Source: Sphingomonas melonis | Lineage (GTDB): Bacteria > Pseudomonadota > Alphaproteobacteria > Sphingomonadales > Sphingomonadaceae | Assembly (NCBI RefSeq): GCF_013409985.1 | Contig: NZ_JACCBY010000008.1 | Location: forward strand, 62,001 to 126,000 | Length of the DNA: 64,000 nt | Direction of reading: 5' to 3' | In this document: positions 57,287 to 64,000 of the stretch, in pieces | Layout: every line of letters starts with the position of its first letter | Position numbering within the stretch: position 1 is the first letter of the stretch | Translations under genes and position numbers: made by a program | The notes under the pieces: generated by a model | Databases searched by the model: none | The model's input: only the letters and a program-made list of their open reading frames with translations | What the model was told of the DNA's origin: nothing

Positions 57287-58957
57287 ATGGCGCGTGGGCG
57301 GCGGGCGCCGCAGATGCCGGCGATCCAGCGCACGCACCGCGGCGCCGGCATGATGCGCGCCGACCTCGACCGGTTGCGCACGGCAGGGACGCGTGCGCTG
57401 ACGGCGCTGCTGTGGGGCCTCGCCGCGGTCATCGCGCTCGGCTGCCTCGTGCAGCGGCAATGGGGGATGCTGGCCCCCGCCGCGCTGCTCGCCATCCTGC
57501 CGACGCTGCGCGCGGCCGCCGGCCGCAGCGACGCCGCGACCCGGCTGATGCTCGCGGTGACGCTGCCGCTCTATCCCGCGCTGCTGCTCGCGCAATGGGC
57601 GGGCGCGCCGTGGCAGGGCGACCTCCACATGCTGGTCTTCGCGGTGCTGGCGACGCTCGCGGTGCTCGGCGACTGGCGCGCGCTCGTCGCCGCGACGCTG
57701 GTGATCGCGGTCCATCACCTCGGCGCCGGCCTGCTGCGGCCCGCCTGGATCTCCCCCGCTGGCGCCGACCTGCCGCGCGCGCTGCTCCACACGGGCATCG
57801 TCGTGGTCGAGGCGGCGATGCTGATCCCGCTCGCCGTCCGGCTCGAACGGACGATCATTGGCCAGGCGCGCAGCCATGCGGCGGCCGAGGCGGCCGAACA
57901 GGGCGCCGCGGCGATCCGCGCCGCGGTCACCGCCGACCAGACGACGGTGCTCGCCGCGCTCGGCGCGGGGCTCGAGGCGCTGTCCGACGGCAACCTCACC
58001 CACCGGCTGCGCGACGGCTTCCCCGACCGCTACGAAGGGCTGCGGCGCGACTTCAACGAGGCGCTGCGCGCGCTCGACGCGGCGCTCGCCAAGGTCGCCG
58101 CGGCGACCCAGGGCATCACCCACGGCGCCGGCCACGTCCGTCTCGCCTCAGACGCCCTCGCCTTGCGCACCCAGCGCCAGGCCGCCAGCCTGCGCCAAAC
58201 CGCCGCGGCGATGACGCAGATCACCGCCACCATCGGCACCACCGCGGCGGCCGCGGGCCGCGCGCATGGCGCGATCGCCGGCATGCGCGGCGATGTCGAG
58301 CAGGGCGGCGCGGTCGTCGGCCGCGCGGTGGAGGCGATGGGCCGGATCGAGCAATCGTCGCTGCGCATCGCCGAGATCATCAGCCTGATCGACGGCATCG
58401 CCTTCCAGACCAACCTGCTCGCGCTCAACGCCGGGGTCGAGGCAGCGCGTGCCGGCGAGGCGGGGCGCGGCTTCGCCGTCGTCGCCTCCGAGGTGCGCGC
58501 GCTGGCGCAGCGCTCGGCGGAGGCGGCGCAGGACGTCGGCGCGATCATCACCGCCTCGACGCGCGAGGTCGAGGCCGGCGTCCGGCTGGTGCGCGAGACC
58601 GGCACGGCGTTGCAGCGGCTGGTCGCCGGGATCGGCGACGTCGCGACGCTCGTCGCCTCGGTCTCGGGCACCACCGAGCAGCAGGCGCAGAGCCTGCGCC
58701 AGATCACCACCACGATCGCCGACATGGACGGCGTCACCCAGCAGAATGCCGCGATGATCGAACAGGCGATCGCGGCCGCGCAATCGCTCGCCGGCGCGGC
58801 GGGAGAGCTGGCGCGGCAGGTCGACCATTTCCGCATTGGCACGGAGCCCGGCGCCGAATGCGGCGCGGGGGACGCCGACCGCAGCATCACGCTGCGCCCG
58901 CTCTACCGCCCGCGTGCCCCCGTCCACCAGACCGCACTGCCCGCGCCGGCGGCCTAG
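57287..58957 (+). CDS. Methyl-accepting chemotaxis protein with multi-helix membrane domain
   Basis: 556 residues from ATG 57287; ATG 57350 is an alternative that drops a basic N-terminus. Residues about 35-180 form 5-6 hydrophobic segments (LTALLWGLAAVIALGCLV, LMLAVTLPLYPALLLA, LVFAVLATLAVLGDWRALVA, ALLHTGIVVVEAAMLIPL) in place of a periplasmic sensor. A HAMP-like region (about 215-290) and a signalling coiled coil with tip GIAFQTNLLALNAGVEAARA follow. It probably senses membrane-related or internal cues. The C-terminus has no pentapeptide or shared tail like the 31-35 kb receptors. The stop is next to a dispersed repeat. Confidence 0.9.
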   Translation: MARGRRAPQMPAIQRTHRGAGMMRADLDRLRTAGTRALTALLWGLAAVIALGCLVQRQWGMLAPAALLAILPTLRAAAGRSDAATRLMLAVTLPLYPALLLAQWAGAPWQGDLHMLVFAVLATLAVLGDWRALVAATLVIAVHHLGAGLLRPAWISPAGADLPRALLHTGIVVVEAAMLIPLAVRLERTIIGQARSHAAAEAAEQGAAAIRAAVTADQTTVLAALGAGLEALSDGNLTHRLRDGFPDRYEGLRRDFNEALRALDAALAKVAAATQGITHGAGHVRLASDALALRTQRQAASLRQTAAAMTQITATIGTTAAAAGRAHGAIAGMRGDVEQGGAVVGRAVEAMGRIEQSSLRIAEIISLIDGIAFQTNLLALNAGVEAARAGEAGRGFAVVASEVRALAQRSAEAAQDVGAIITASTREVEAGVRLVRETGTALQRLVAGIGDVATLVASVSGTTEQQAQSLRQITTTIADMDGVTQQNAAMIEQAIAAAQSLAGAAGELARQVDHFRIGTEPGAECGAGDADRSITLRPLYRPRAPVHQTALPAPAA

Positions 58958-59138
58958 GCGGGATCGACCGTCAGTCCGCTTCCTCCCCCGCCAGGGGGAG
59001 GTGGCGCGCCCGGAGGGCGTGACGGAGGGGGAGGGAAGCGACGTCTTCGGTTGCGCGTCCTCCCCCTCCGTCATGCCTTCGGCATGCCACCTCCTTCTGG
59101 CGGGGAGGAACTTTCTCCAAAGCTGAATGTCGATCCGG
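58958..59138. repeat. Dispersed long palindromic repeat, family B copy 2
   Basis: 181 bp with ends GGGATCGACCGTCAG and CTGAATGTCGATCC and inner arms TCCTCCCCCGCCAGGGGGAG, GTGACGGAGGGGGAG and CCTCCCCCTCCGTCATGC. Begins at the stop of the chemoreceptor gene. Confidence 0.85.
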
Positions 59139-59474
59139 CAAGCGGGGATCGCCCTTCGATCGCGGGCCGATCGGCGTCGCACGTCAGAAGAAGCAGGATG
59201 GTTCGCGCAGAGGCGCAGAGGGCGCGGAGGGGACTTCCCGTGCGGTCGGCCCCTTACCCGTCGGGATGACCGGGCTGCGCGACTTTGCATGATGTCCCTC
59301 CGCGTCCGCGGCACCTGTCGCGATGGGCGTGTCGCGCCGTTTTGGCTGCCATTCGTCGCGCAGGGGGACCGTCTCGCCGCGGGGCGTCGCCGGTCGCGAC
59401 CCCGGCGCGGCCGGCGGCCGGGCGCGCCGGCTATAAAGCTCGATAGGGCCCAGGGTAGAGGAAGCGGGATCGCT
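59139..59474. other. Intergenic region ahead of the M23 peptidase gene
   Basis: 336 bp. It holds an imperfect direct repeat near 59210-59235 (CGCAGAGGCGCAGAGGGCGC) and a -10-like TATAAA at about 59431 before the peptidase gene. No gene with convincing codon use was found. Confidence 0.45.
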
Positions 59475-60701
59475 TTGAACAAGCCGAAACCGCAGCAGGC
59501 GGGGCAGCGCCTCGCTCGCATCCGCATGCGCATACGCCGAAGACTGGCCGATGCCCGCGTGCGGATCGAGGGATGGTTCCCCGATCGCGAATTCATCATG
59601 CGCTCGCAGGGGCAGGTGCGCTTCCTCCGCATCACCGCGCGCACGCAGAAGCGGGCGGCGCTCGGCGTGGCGGCGCTGACGCTGGCCTATGTCGGCTCGA
59701 TCACCACGCTGGCCGTGATCCGCTGGCGGGACTCCTACGACATCGATGCCCTGCTGACCCGCCAGGCGCGCGTCGAAAAGGCCGAGAGCCGCGTCGCCGC
59801 CTTTCGCAAAAACCTCGACGGCGTCGCCTCCGACCTGCAACGGCGACAGGACTTCATCGAGAAGGTCACGCAGACCCACCTCGGCCCATTGCCGCGCGAC
59901 GCCAAGGGCGGCGAAACCGTCACCAACAGCAGCAGCGAGGCGGCGAGGACGATCCGCAAGGTGAGTGCCGTCATGCCCGAGGCCGCCACCCTCGCCCGGA
60001 CCGAGGCGCGCCAGCTCGCCTTCGTCGAGAATCTGACGCGCTATGCCGACCGGCGCGCCGCGGCCAATGCCGCGATGATGCGCAAACTGGGGGTCAGCCC
60101 GCAGATGCTGGCCCCGCGCGATACGGGCGAGGCGATGGGCGGGCCGTTGCTCCCCCTGTCGACCGACGCCGATGGCTCGATCGACCCGCGCTTCGCCCGG
60201 CTCGGCGCCAGCCTGTCGCGGATGAGCGCGCTGGACCAGGCGCTGGCGCGCATGCCGCAGGTGCTGCCCGCCAGCATGGATTCGATGTCGAGCGGCTTCG
60301 GCTATCGCTCCGACCCGTTCACCCACCATGGCTCGTTCCACCCCGGTCTCGACTTCCGCGGCCCGCTGGGTGCACCGATCTACGCGGCCGCGCGCGGCGT
60401 GGTCAGCTTCGTCGGCCAGCGCTCCGGCTATGGCAATTGCGTCGAGGTGACGCACGGCCCCGGCCTCGTCACCCGCTACGCCCATATGTCCGCATTCCAC
60501 ACCCATGTCGGCCAGCAGGTCGCCGCGGGGCAGACGATCGGCGCCATCGGTTCCACCGGGCGGTCGACCGGGCCCCATCTGCATTTCGAGGTGCGGATCA
60601 GCGACCGTCCCGTCAATCCTCGCCCATTCCTGGAGGCGCGCAGCCATGTTCCACAGAAAACCAGCCGTCCACCCACCGGTTCAGACACGGGTAGCCACTG
60701 A
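59475..60701 (+). CDS. M23-family peptidoglycan endopeptidase, membrane-anchored
   Basis: 408 residues from TTG 59475 (GGGA upstream; ATG 59526 is an alternative). A basic cytoplasmic N-terminus (RIRRRLADARVRIEGWF), one membrane helix (about 75-93, AALTLAYVGSITTLAVI), a coiled-coil region (about 100-160) and a C-terminal LytM domain: MSSGFGYRSDP, HPGLDFRG (His-x3-Asp) and HLHFEVRI (His-x-His). All zinc ligands are present, so it should cut cell-wall cross-links. The bactofilin gene starts 4 bp after its stop. Bactofilin-M23 pairs shape cells in Caulobacter and Helicobacter. Confidence 0.92.
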   Translation: MNKPKPQQAGQRLARIRMRIRRRLADARVRIEGWFPDREFIMRSQGQVRFLRITARTQKRAALGVAALTLAYVGSITTLAVIRWRDSYDIDALLTRQARVEKAESRVAAFRKNLDGVASDLQRRQDFIEKVTQTHLGPLPRDAKGGETVTNSSSEAARTIRKVSAVMPEAATLARTEARQLAFVENLTRYADRRAAANAAMMRKLGVSPQMLAPRDTGEAMGGPLLPLSTDADGSIDPRFARLGASLSRMSALDQALARMPQVLPASMDSMSSGFGYRSDPFTHHGSFHPGLDFRGPLGAPIYAAARGVVSFVGQRSGYGNCVEVTHGPGLVTRYAHMSAFHTHVGQQVAAGQTIGAIGSTGRSTGPHLHFEVRISDRPVNPRPFLEARSHVPQKTSRPPTGSDTGSH

Positions 60702-60705
60702 CGCC

Positions 60706-61071
60706 ATGAGCAACACCTCCACCTTCTCGATGATCGGCGCCGATGTCGTCATCAACGGCGACGTCTCCGCCACGGCGGACCTGCATATCGATGGCCGCAT
60801 CCAGGGCGACATCACCTGCACCTCGCTGGTGCAGGGCGCCTCGAGCGCGATGATCGGCGCGATCGTCGCCCAGTCGGCGCATATGGCGGGCACGGTGCGC
60901 GGCAGCATCACGGTCAGCGACCTCGTCATCCAGCGCAGCGCGCATATCATCGGCGACGTCAATTACGAGGCGTTGACGATCGAACAGGGCGCCCGCGTCG
61001 AAGGCAAGTTCGCCAAGGCCAATGCCGAGGCGCCGGTCGAGACCGGGCCGCTGATGCTCGAAGGCGAATGA
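60706..61071 (+). CDS. Bactofilin
   Basis: 121 residues from ATG 60706. The right-handed beta-helix core is visible as stacked short repeats (VVINGDVSATADLHIDGRIQ, GDITCTSLVQGASSAMIGAI, VAQSAHMAGTVRGSITVSDL, RSAHIIGDVNYEALTIEQGA) ending RVEGKF, flanked by short disordered ends. Bactofilins form membrane-associated filaments; the cytoplasmic N-terminus of the adjacent M23 protein is a likely partner. The GACGCC before the ATG is a poor ribosome site, so translation is probably coupled to the peptidase gene. Confidence 0.95.
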   Translation: MSNTSTFSMIGADVVINGDVSATADLHIDGRIQGDITCTSLVQGASSAMIGAIVAQSAHMAGTVRGSITVSDLVIQRSAHIIGDVNYEALTIEQGARVEGKFAKANAEAPVETGPLMLEGE

Positions 61072-61184
61072 GGCGGGCGGGGCGGTAGCGCCGCCCCCCC
61101 CCTGACACCGCTTCCTGCCGCCGTCATACCGGCCCCCGGCATTTGGGGCTTGGCGGCGAATCGGCGATGATTCATAGAATCGCG

Positions 61185-61697
61185 ATGCCGATCCGTGCCG
61201 AGAACCGCTGGCTCTATCCGATCGACTGGCCGCAGGTGTCGCGGGCGATCCGCTTCGTGCGCGCCGGCGCGCGCTGCGAGCGCTGCCGCCGGCCGCATCG
61301 CCGCCATGTCGCGCATCTCGGCGACGGGCGCTGGTGGGACGGCGAGGCGCGCGGCTGGCGCGACGGCGACGGCAGGCGCGTCGCGCTGCGCGGCGTGGCG
61401 CTGCTCGCCGGGGTGCGCACCACCTATGTCGTGCTCGCCTGCGCGCACCTCGACCATGATCCCGGCAACAATGCCGCCGCCAATCTCGCCGCGCTGTGCC
61501 AGCGCTGCCACATGCTCCACGATGCCGCCGAACATCGCTGGCAACGCTGGTGGAACGCCTTTCGCCGGCGCGCCATCCGCGACCTGTTCGAGGACCCGCC
61601 GCTCACCCGCCGGCGGCTGATGCGCGACCAGCCGCCGCGCCGCGGTGTCGACACGTCGAGGCGTCGACGCAGGGACGGGGTGCGGCAGGGGGGCTGA
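61185..61697 (+). CDS. HNH-type zinc/endonuclease-fold protein
   Basis: 170 residues from ATG 61185 (MPIRAENRWLYPIDWPQVSR), the start common to this family; ATG 61167 is the alternative. Zinc-finger and HNH motifs are visible: RCERCRRPHRRHVAHLGDGR, then ACAHLDHDPGNNAAANLAAL (catalytic His-Leu-Asp-His), CQRCHMLHDAA and a basic C-terminus. Such small HNH proteins occur in prophages and as housekeeping nucleases; no phage genes are nearby. Function unknown. Confidence 0.85.
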   Translation: MPIRAENRWLYPIDWPQVSRAIRFVRAGARCERCRRPHRRHVAHLGDGRWWDGEARGWRDGDGRRVALRGVALLAGVRTTYVVLACAHLDHDPGNNAAANLAALCQRCHMLHDAAEHRWQRWWNAFRRRAIRDLFEDPPLTRRRLMRDQPPRRGVDTSRRRRRDGVRQGG

Positions 61698-61729
61698 GGC
61701 GCGTGGCGGTGCCCGATGCGGGAGGGGGG

Positions 61730-61759
61730 CGCAGGAGATCGCAGCGGCGACCTCCTGCG
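61730..61759. terminator. Convergent hairpin
   Basis: CGCAGGAG at 61730-61737 and CTCCTGCG at 61752-61759, 14-base loop. It separates the HNH gene from the convergent TonB receptor. Confidence 0.55.
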
Positions 61760-61766
61760 TCGGCTC

Positions 61767-64000
61767 TTACATTTTGACGGAGAATCCGACGTACATGAAG
61801 CGGCCGATATTGTCGTAGATCGCGCCGTCACCCACGCCGAGCTGGCCGTATGGCGGCTTCTTGTCGGTCAGGTTGTCGACGCCGGCGTAGAGGCGGAACT
61901 GCCGGCTGACGTCCATCGAACCGCGCAGCGCATGGTAGAAGACGTGCGGATAATAGACCCGATCGGCATAATAGGGATCGAGCGCCGCGACGCCGTTGGT
62001 GTCATGCTGGGCTTCCCAGTCGGTGATCGACTGACGGCCGATGAACCGCATCTGATAGCCGAGCGTGAACGCGCCGCGGCTGTAGTCCGCCGATGCGTTG
62101 AAGCTGTAGATCGGATCGCCCAGCTCCCCCTTGATCCGCTGCGGCTGCGCCGGATTGTCGAGGTAGGGGAAATCGGTGCGATCGCGGACCCAGTTGCCGA
62201 TGAAGCGCAGCGCCAGCTTGTCGTCGCCCAGCAGCGCATGGCTGTAGGAGACGTCGAGATCGATGCCCTTGGCGCTCAGCGCGGCGAAGTTCAGCGTGCT
62301 CTGCAGGAGCGCGGTCTGGGCGAACTCGCTGTTGGCCTGACGCGGGTTGATCAGGCGGCAGAACTGGTTGTCGAGCGAGGCACCGTCATAGCAGCCATCG
62401 AGGATCTGCTGCGCGTCGACCTGCTGGATCACGTTGCTGATCTTGATGTCGTAATAGTCCGCCGTGATCGCGAGACCGGGCAGGAACGACGGCTGCACGA
62501 TGACGCCATAGGTCCAGCTGCGCGACTTTTCCGGCGACAGGTTGGGGTTGCCGCCCGACAGGAACTGGGTGCTGCCGGCCCGCGCGGTGTTGTTGATGAA
62601 GTTCGCGGGCACGCCGGCCGCCGCGCAATTGGCCACGCGCCCGGCGCGGCCGGTGTTGATGAAGTTGGCATCGCAGGGATCGTCGAGCAAATCGAAATTC
62701 TGCGACTGCGACGCGTAGAGGTCGCTGAGCGTCGGCGCGCGAACCGCCTTGGCGTAGCTGACCCGTGCCTTGATGTCGCGGATCGGCGCATAGATCGCGC
62801 CGGCGTTCCAGGTCCACACGGTCCCGGCCGAGCCCTTGTAATCGGCGACCCGCACCGCGCCGTTCACCGTCAGCTCTTCTGCAAAGCGGGCGTTCTTGAG
62901 CAGCGGCAGGTTCAACTCGCCATAGGCTTCCTTGACCGCGAACGAGGGCGGGTTGAAGTCGGGGATGGCGTTGAGGAACGTCGCACCCGACTTGACCAGA
63001 TCGTCATAGCCATAGGACGCGGTCTCGCGCCGGTATTCGCCGCCCAGCGCGAACTGGACGGGGCCGCCCGGCAGCTCGAACAGCTGTGAGCTGTCGCCGA
63101 CCACGTTTGCGGTGACGTCGAACTCGGTCGCCTTGCCGCGCCGCTGCGAGTTGGTGTTGATATAGTTCAGCGCCGCCTGGCTCGGCGCGCCATCGCCGAG
63201 CACGTTGATCGGCACGCAGTTCGGATCGGTGACCGTGGTCTGGTTGATCCGGCAGACGATCTGGCCGCCCGCGTTGCGCGTCGCATCGACCGCATTGTAG
63301 AAATTCTGGTTGATGCGGTTGTTGTAGAAGGTCGAGCGCGTCCGGAACTCGCCGTAATTGACCGAGACGTCGTACTTCCAGTCGTCGTTGAACGTGCCTT
63401 CGACACCGCCGACGATCCGGTAGGTGTCGCGACGGTCATATTCGTCGCGCGTGCCGAAATCGTTGTTGTTGCGGTTGAGGCGGAAGAACTCCGCACCGGC
63501 CGGCAGCAGCGAACGGATCGTCGCGGCTGCGCCGGGCTGCAGATACGGATTGTCGAGCGAGATCGGGATGCCGATCGTCTGGCTCTGGAAGCCGCCGACG
63601 GCCGCGCGCCGACCGCCGGCATCGAGCGCAATGGTCCCCTGCTCGCCGCCCTGGGCGAAGGTCGGGGTGCCCTGGTTGAAGCTCTCGACGCGGACGAACT
63701 TGGCCTCGAAGAACGGCTTGAACGCGTCGGACACGTCGTAATGGCCGAGCACGTTGGCCACGTAGCGCTTCAGCGAGGGCTGGAGCGTGCCGCGGTCGTT
63801 CAGGATGGCGCCGTCGCCGCCATTGTTGTTGTTGGAGCCCGCCGGGCGGAAGTCGGTGCCGTAATTATATTCGTACAGCGCACCGTCCGGCCGGAAGCCG
63901 AACACGCGCGGCGCGCCGTTGGGCAGGCAGGCCCCAGCTGCGCCGGTACCGCAGGCGGAGAGGCTGCTGCCGTTGTAGGCGATGAAATTGCCGCCATTGT
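61767..64000 (-). CDS. TonB-dependent receptor, partial (N-terminus outside window)
   Basis: The C-terminal 744 codons of a large outer-membrane receptor; the signal peptide and plug lie beyond the window end. Visible barrel features: FRLNRNNNDFGTRDEYDRRD, YRIVGGVEGTFNDDWKYDVS, QFALGGEYRRETASYGYDDL, RVSYAKAVRAPTLSDLYASQ (conserved barrel motif), GVIVQPSFLPGLAITADYYD and a C-terminal strand ending YVGFSVKM. Cys-rich loops (DGCYDGASLDNQFCRL, DDPCDA) suggest extracellular disulfides. The sequence resembles the 26.8-29.9 kb receptor, so the two may share ancestry and substrate class (sugars or peptides). Confidence 0.9.
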   Translation of the reverse strand, partial: NGGNFIAYNGSSLSACGTGAAGACLPNGAPRVFGFRPDGALYEYNYGTDFRPAGSNNNNGGDGAILNDRGTLQPSLKRYVANVLGHYDVSDAFKPFFEAKFVRVESFNQGTPTFAQGGEQGTIALDAGGRRAAVGGFQSQTIGIPISLDNPYLQPGAAATIRSLLPAGAEFFRLNRNNNDFGTRDEYDRRDTYRIVGGVEGTFNDDWKYDVSVNYGEFRTRSTFYNNRINQNFYNAVDATRNAGGQIVCRINQTTVTDPNCVPINVLGDGAPSQAALNYINTNSQRRGKATEFDVTANVVGDSSQLFELPGGPVQFALGGEYRRETASYGYDDLVKSGATFLNAIPDFNPPSFAVKEAYGELNLPLLKNARFAEELTVNGAVRVADYKGSAGTVWTWNAGAIYAPIRDIKARVSYAKAVRAPTLSDLYASQSQNFDLLDDPCDANFINTGRAGRVANCAAAGVPANFINNTARAGSTQFLSGGNPNLSPEKSRSWTYGVIVQPSFLPGLAITADYYDIKISNVIQQVDAQQILDGCYDGASLDNQFCRLINPRQANSEFAQTALLQSTLNFAALSAKGIDLDVSYSHALLGDDKLALRFIGNWVRDRTDFPYLDNPAQPQRIKGELGDPIYSFNASADYSRGAFTLGYQMRFIGRQSITDWEAQHDTNGVAALDPYYADRVYYPHVFYHALRGSMDVSRQFRLYAGVDNLTDKKPPYGQLGVGDGAIYDNIGRFMYVGFSVKM

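Overview
The window is dense, GC-rich alphaproteobacterial DNA, most like a Sphingomonas or close sphingomonad. This is inferred from codon and GC bias, four TonB-dependent receptors, several GAF/GGDEF/EAL and chemoreceptor proteins, a ParD-like/methionine aminopeptidase pair, and dispersed inverted repeats of the kind common in sphingomonads. No rRNA, tRNA, CRISPR array or intact phage was seen. About 59 genes are supported. One gene is cut by each window edge.

Layout. 0-5.4 kb: a partial GAF-GGDEF-EAL protein, a hybrid histidine kinase, a small coiled-coil lipoprotein beside an L,D-transpeptidase, and a Rap1a/Tai-like protein. 5.4-11.6 kb: a nested repeat region, a siderophore-type TonB receptor, small and membrane proteins, a PAP2-type enzyme and a convergent CrtX-like glycosyltransferase. 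11.6-24.2 kb: a nitrate assimilation locus on the minus strand (narK-nirB-nirD-nasA-cobA). Its 5' leader carries two short hairpins with ANTAR-type hexaloops followed by an intrinsic terminator. The cognate regulators nasT-nasS lie 3 kb away, behind a decayed IS5-type element, an AT-rich island and a GH35-like hydrolase. 24.5-30 kb: two convergent TonB receptors sharing a textbook terminator; the second has a LacI-family-like palindrome upstream.

30-42.2 kb: signalling and stress genes: a PAS-HTH regulator, a flavin-type oxidoreductase, two chemoreceptors (one membrane-bound, one soluble and poly-HAMP) with a shared C-terminal tail, a ClC antiporter, a GAF-GGDEF diguanylate cyclase, a Crp/Fnr regulator, a hemerythrin-like protein, several small proteins, and a ParD-like/map operon under a strong palindromic operator. 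42.3-49.9 kb: mostly small or secreted hypothetical proteins, a degenerate GGDEF protein, a PQQ-type sugar dehydrogenase homologue lacking the usual histidine, a DUF5694-like protein, and an Xre/RES toxin-antitoxin pair.

49.9-57.2 kb: a six-gene, translationally coupled minus-strand operon. It combines a bifunctional sucrose-phosphate synthase/phosphatase, four further glycosyltransferases and a pyruvyl transferase, with no polymerase, flippase or nucleotide-sugar genes. This is the best candidate for an uncharacterised biosynthetic system. 57.2-64 kb: another chemoreceptor, a second long dispersed repeat, an M23 peptidase-bactofilin operon, an HNH protein and a partial TonB receptor.

Convergent gene pairs are usually separated by long perfect hairpins, whereas dispersed repeats lie at operon ends or inside operons. 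All functional calls rest on motifs read by eye. No database search was run.
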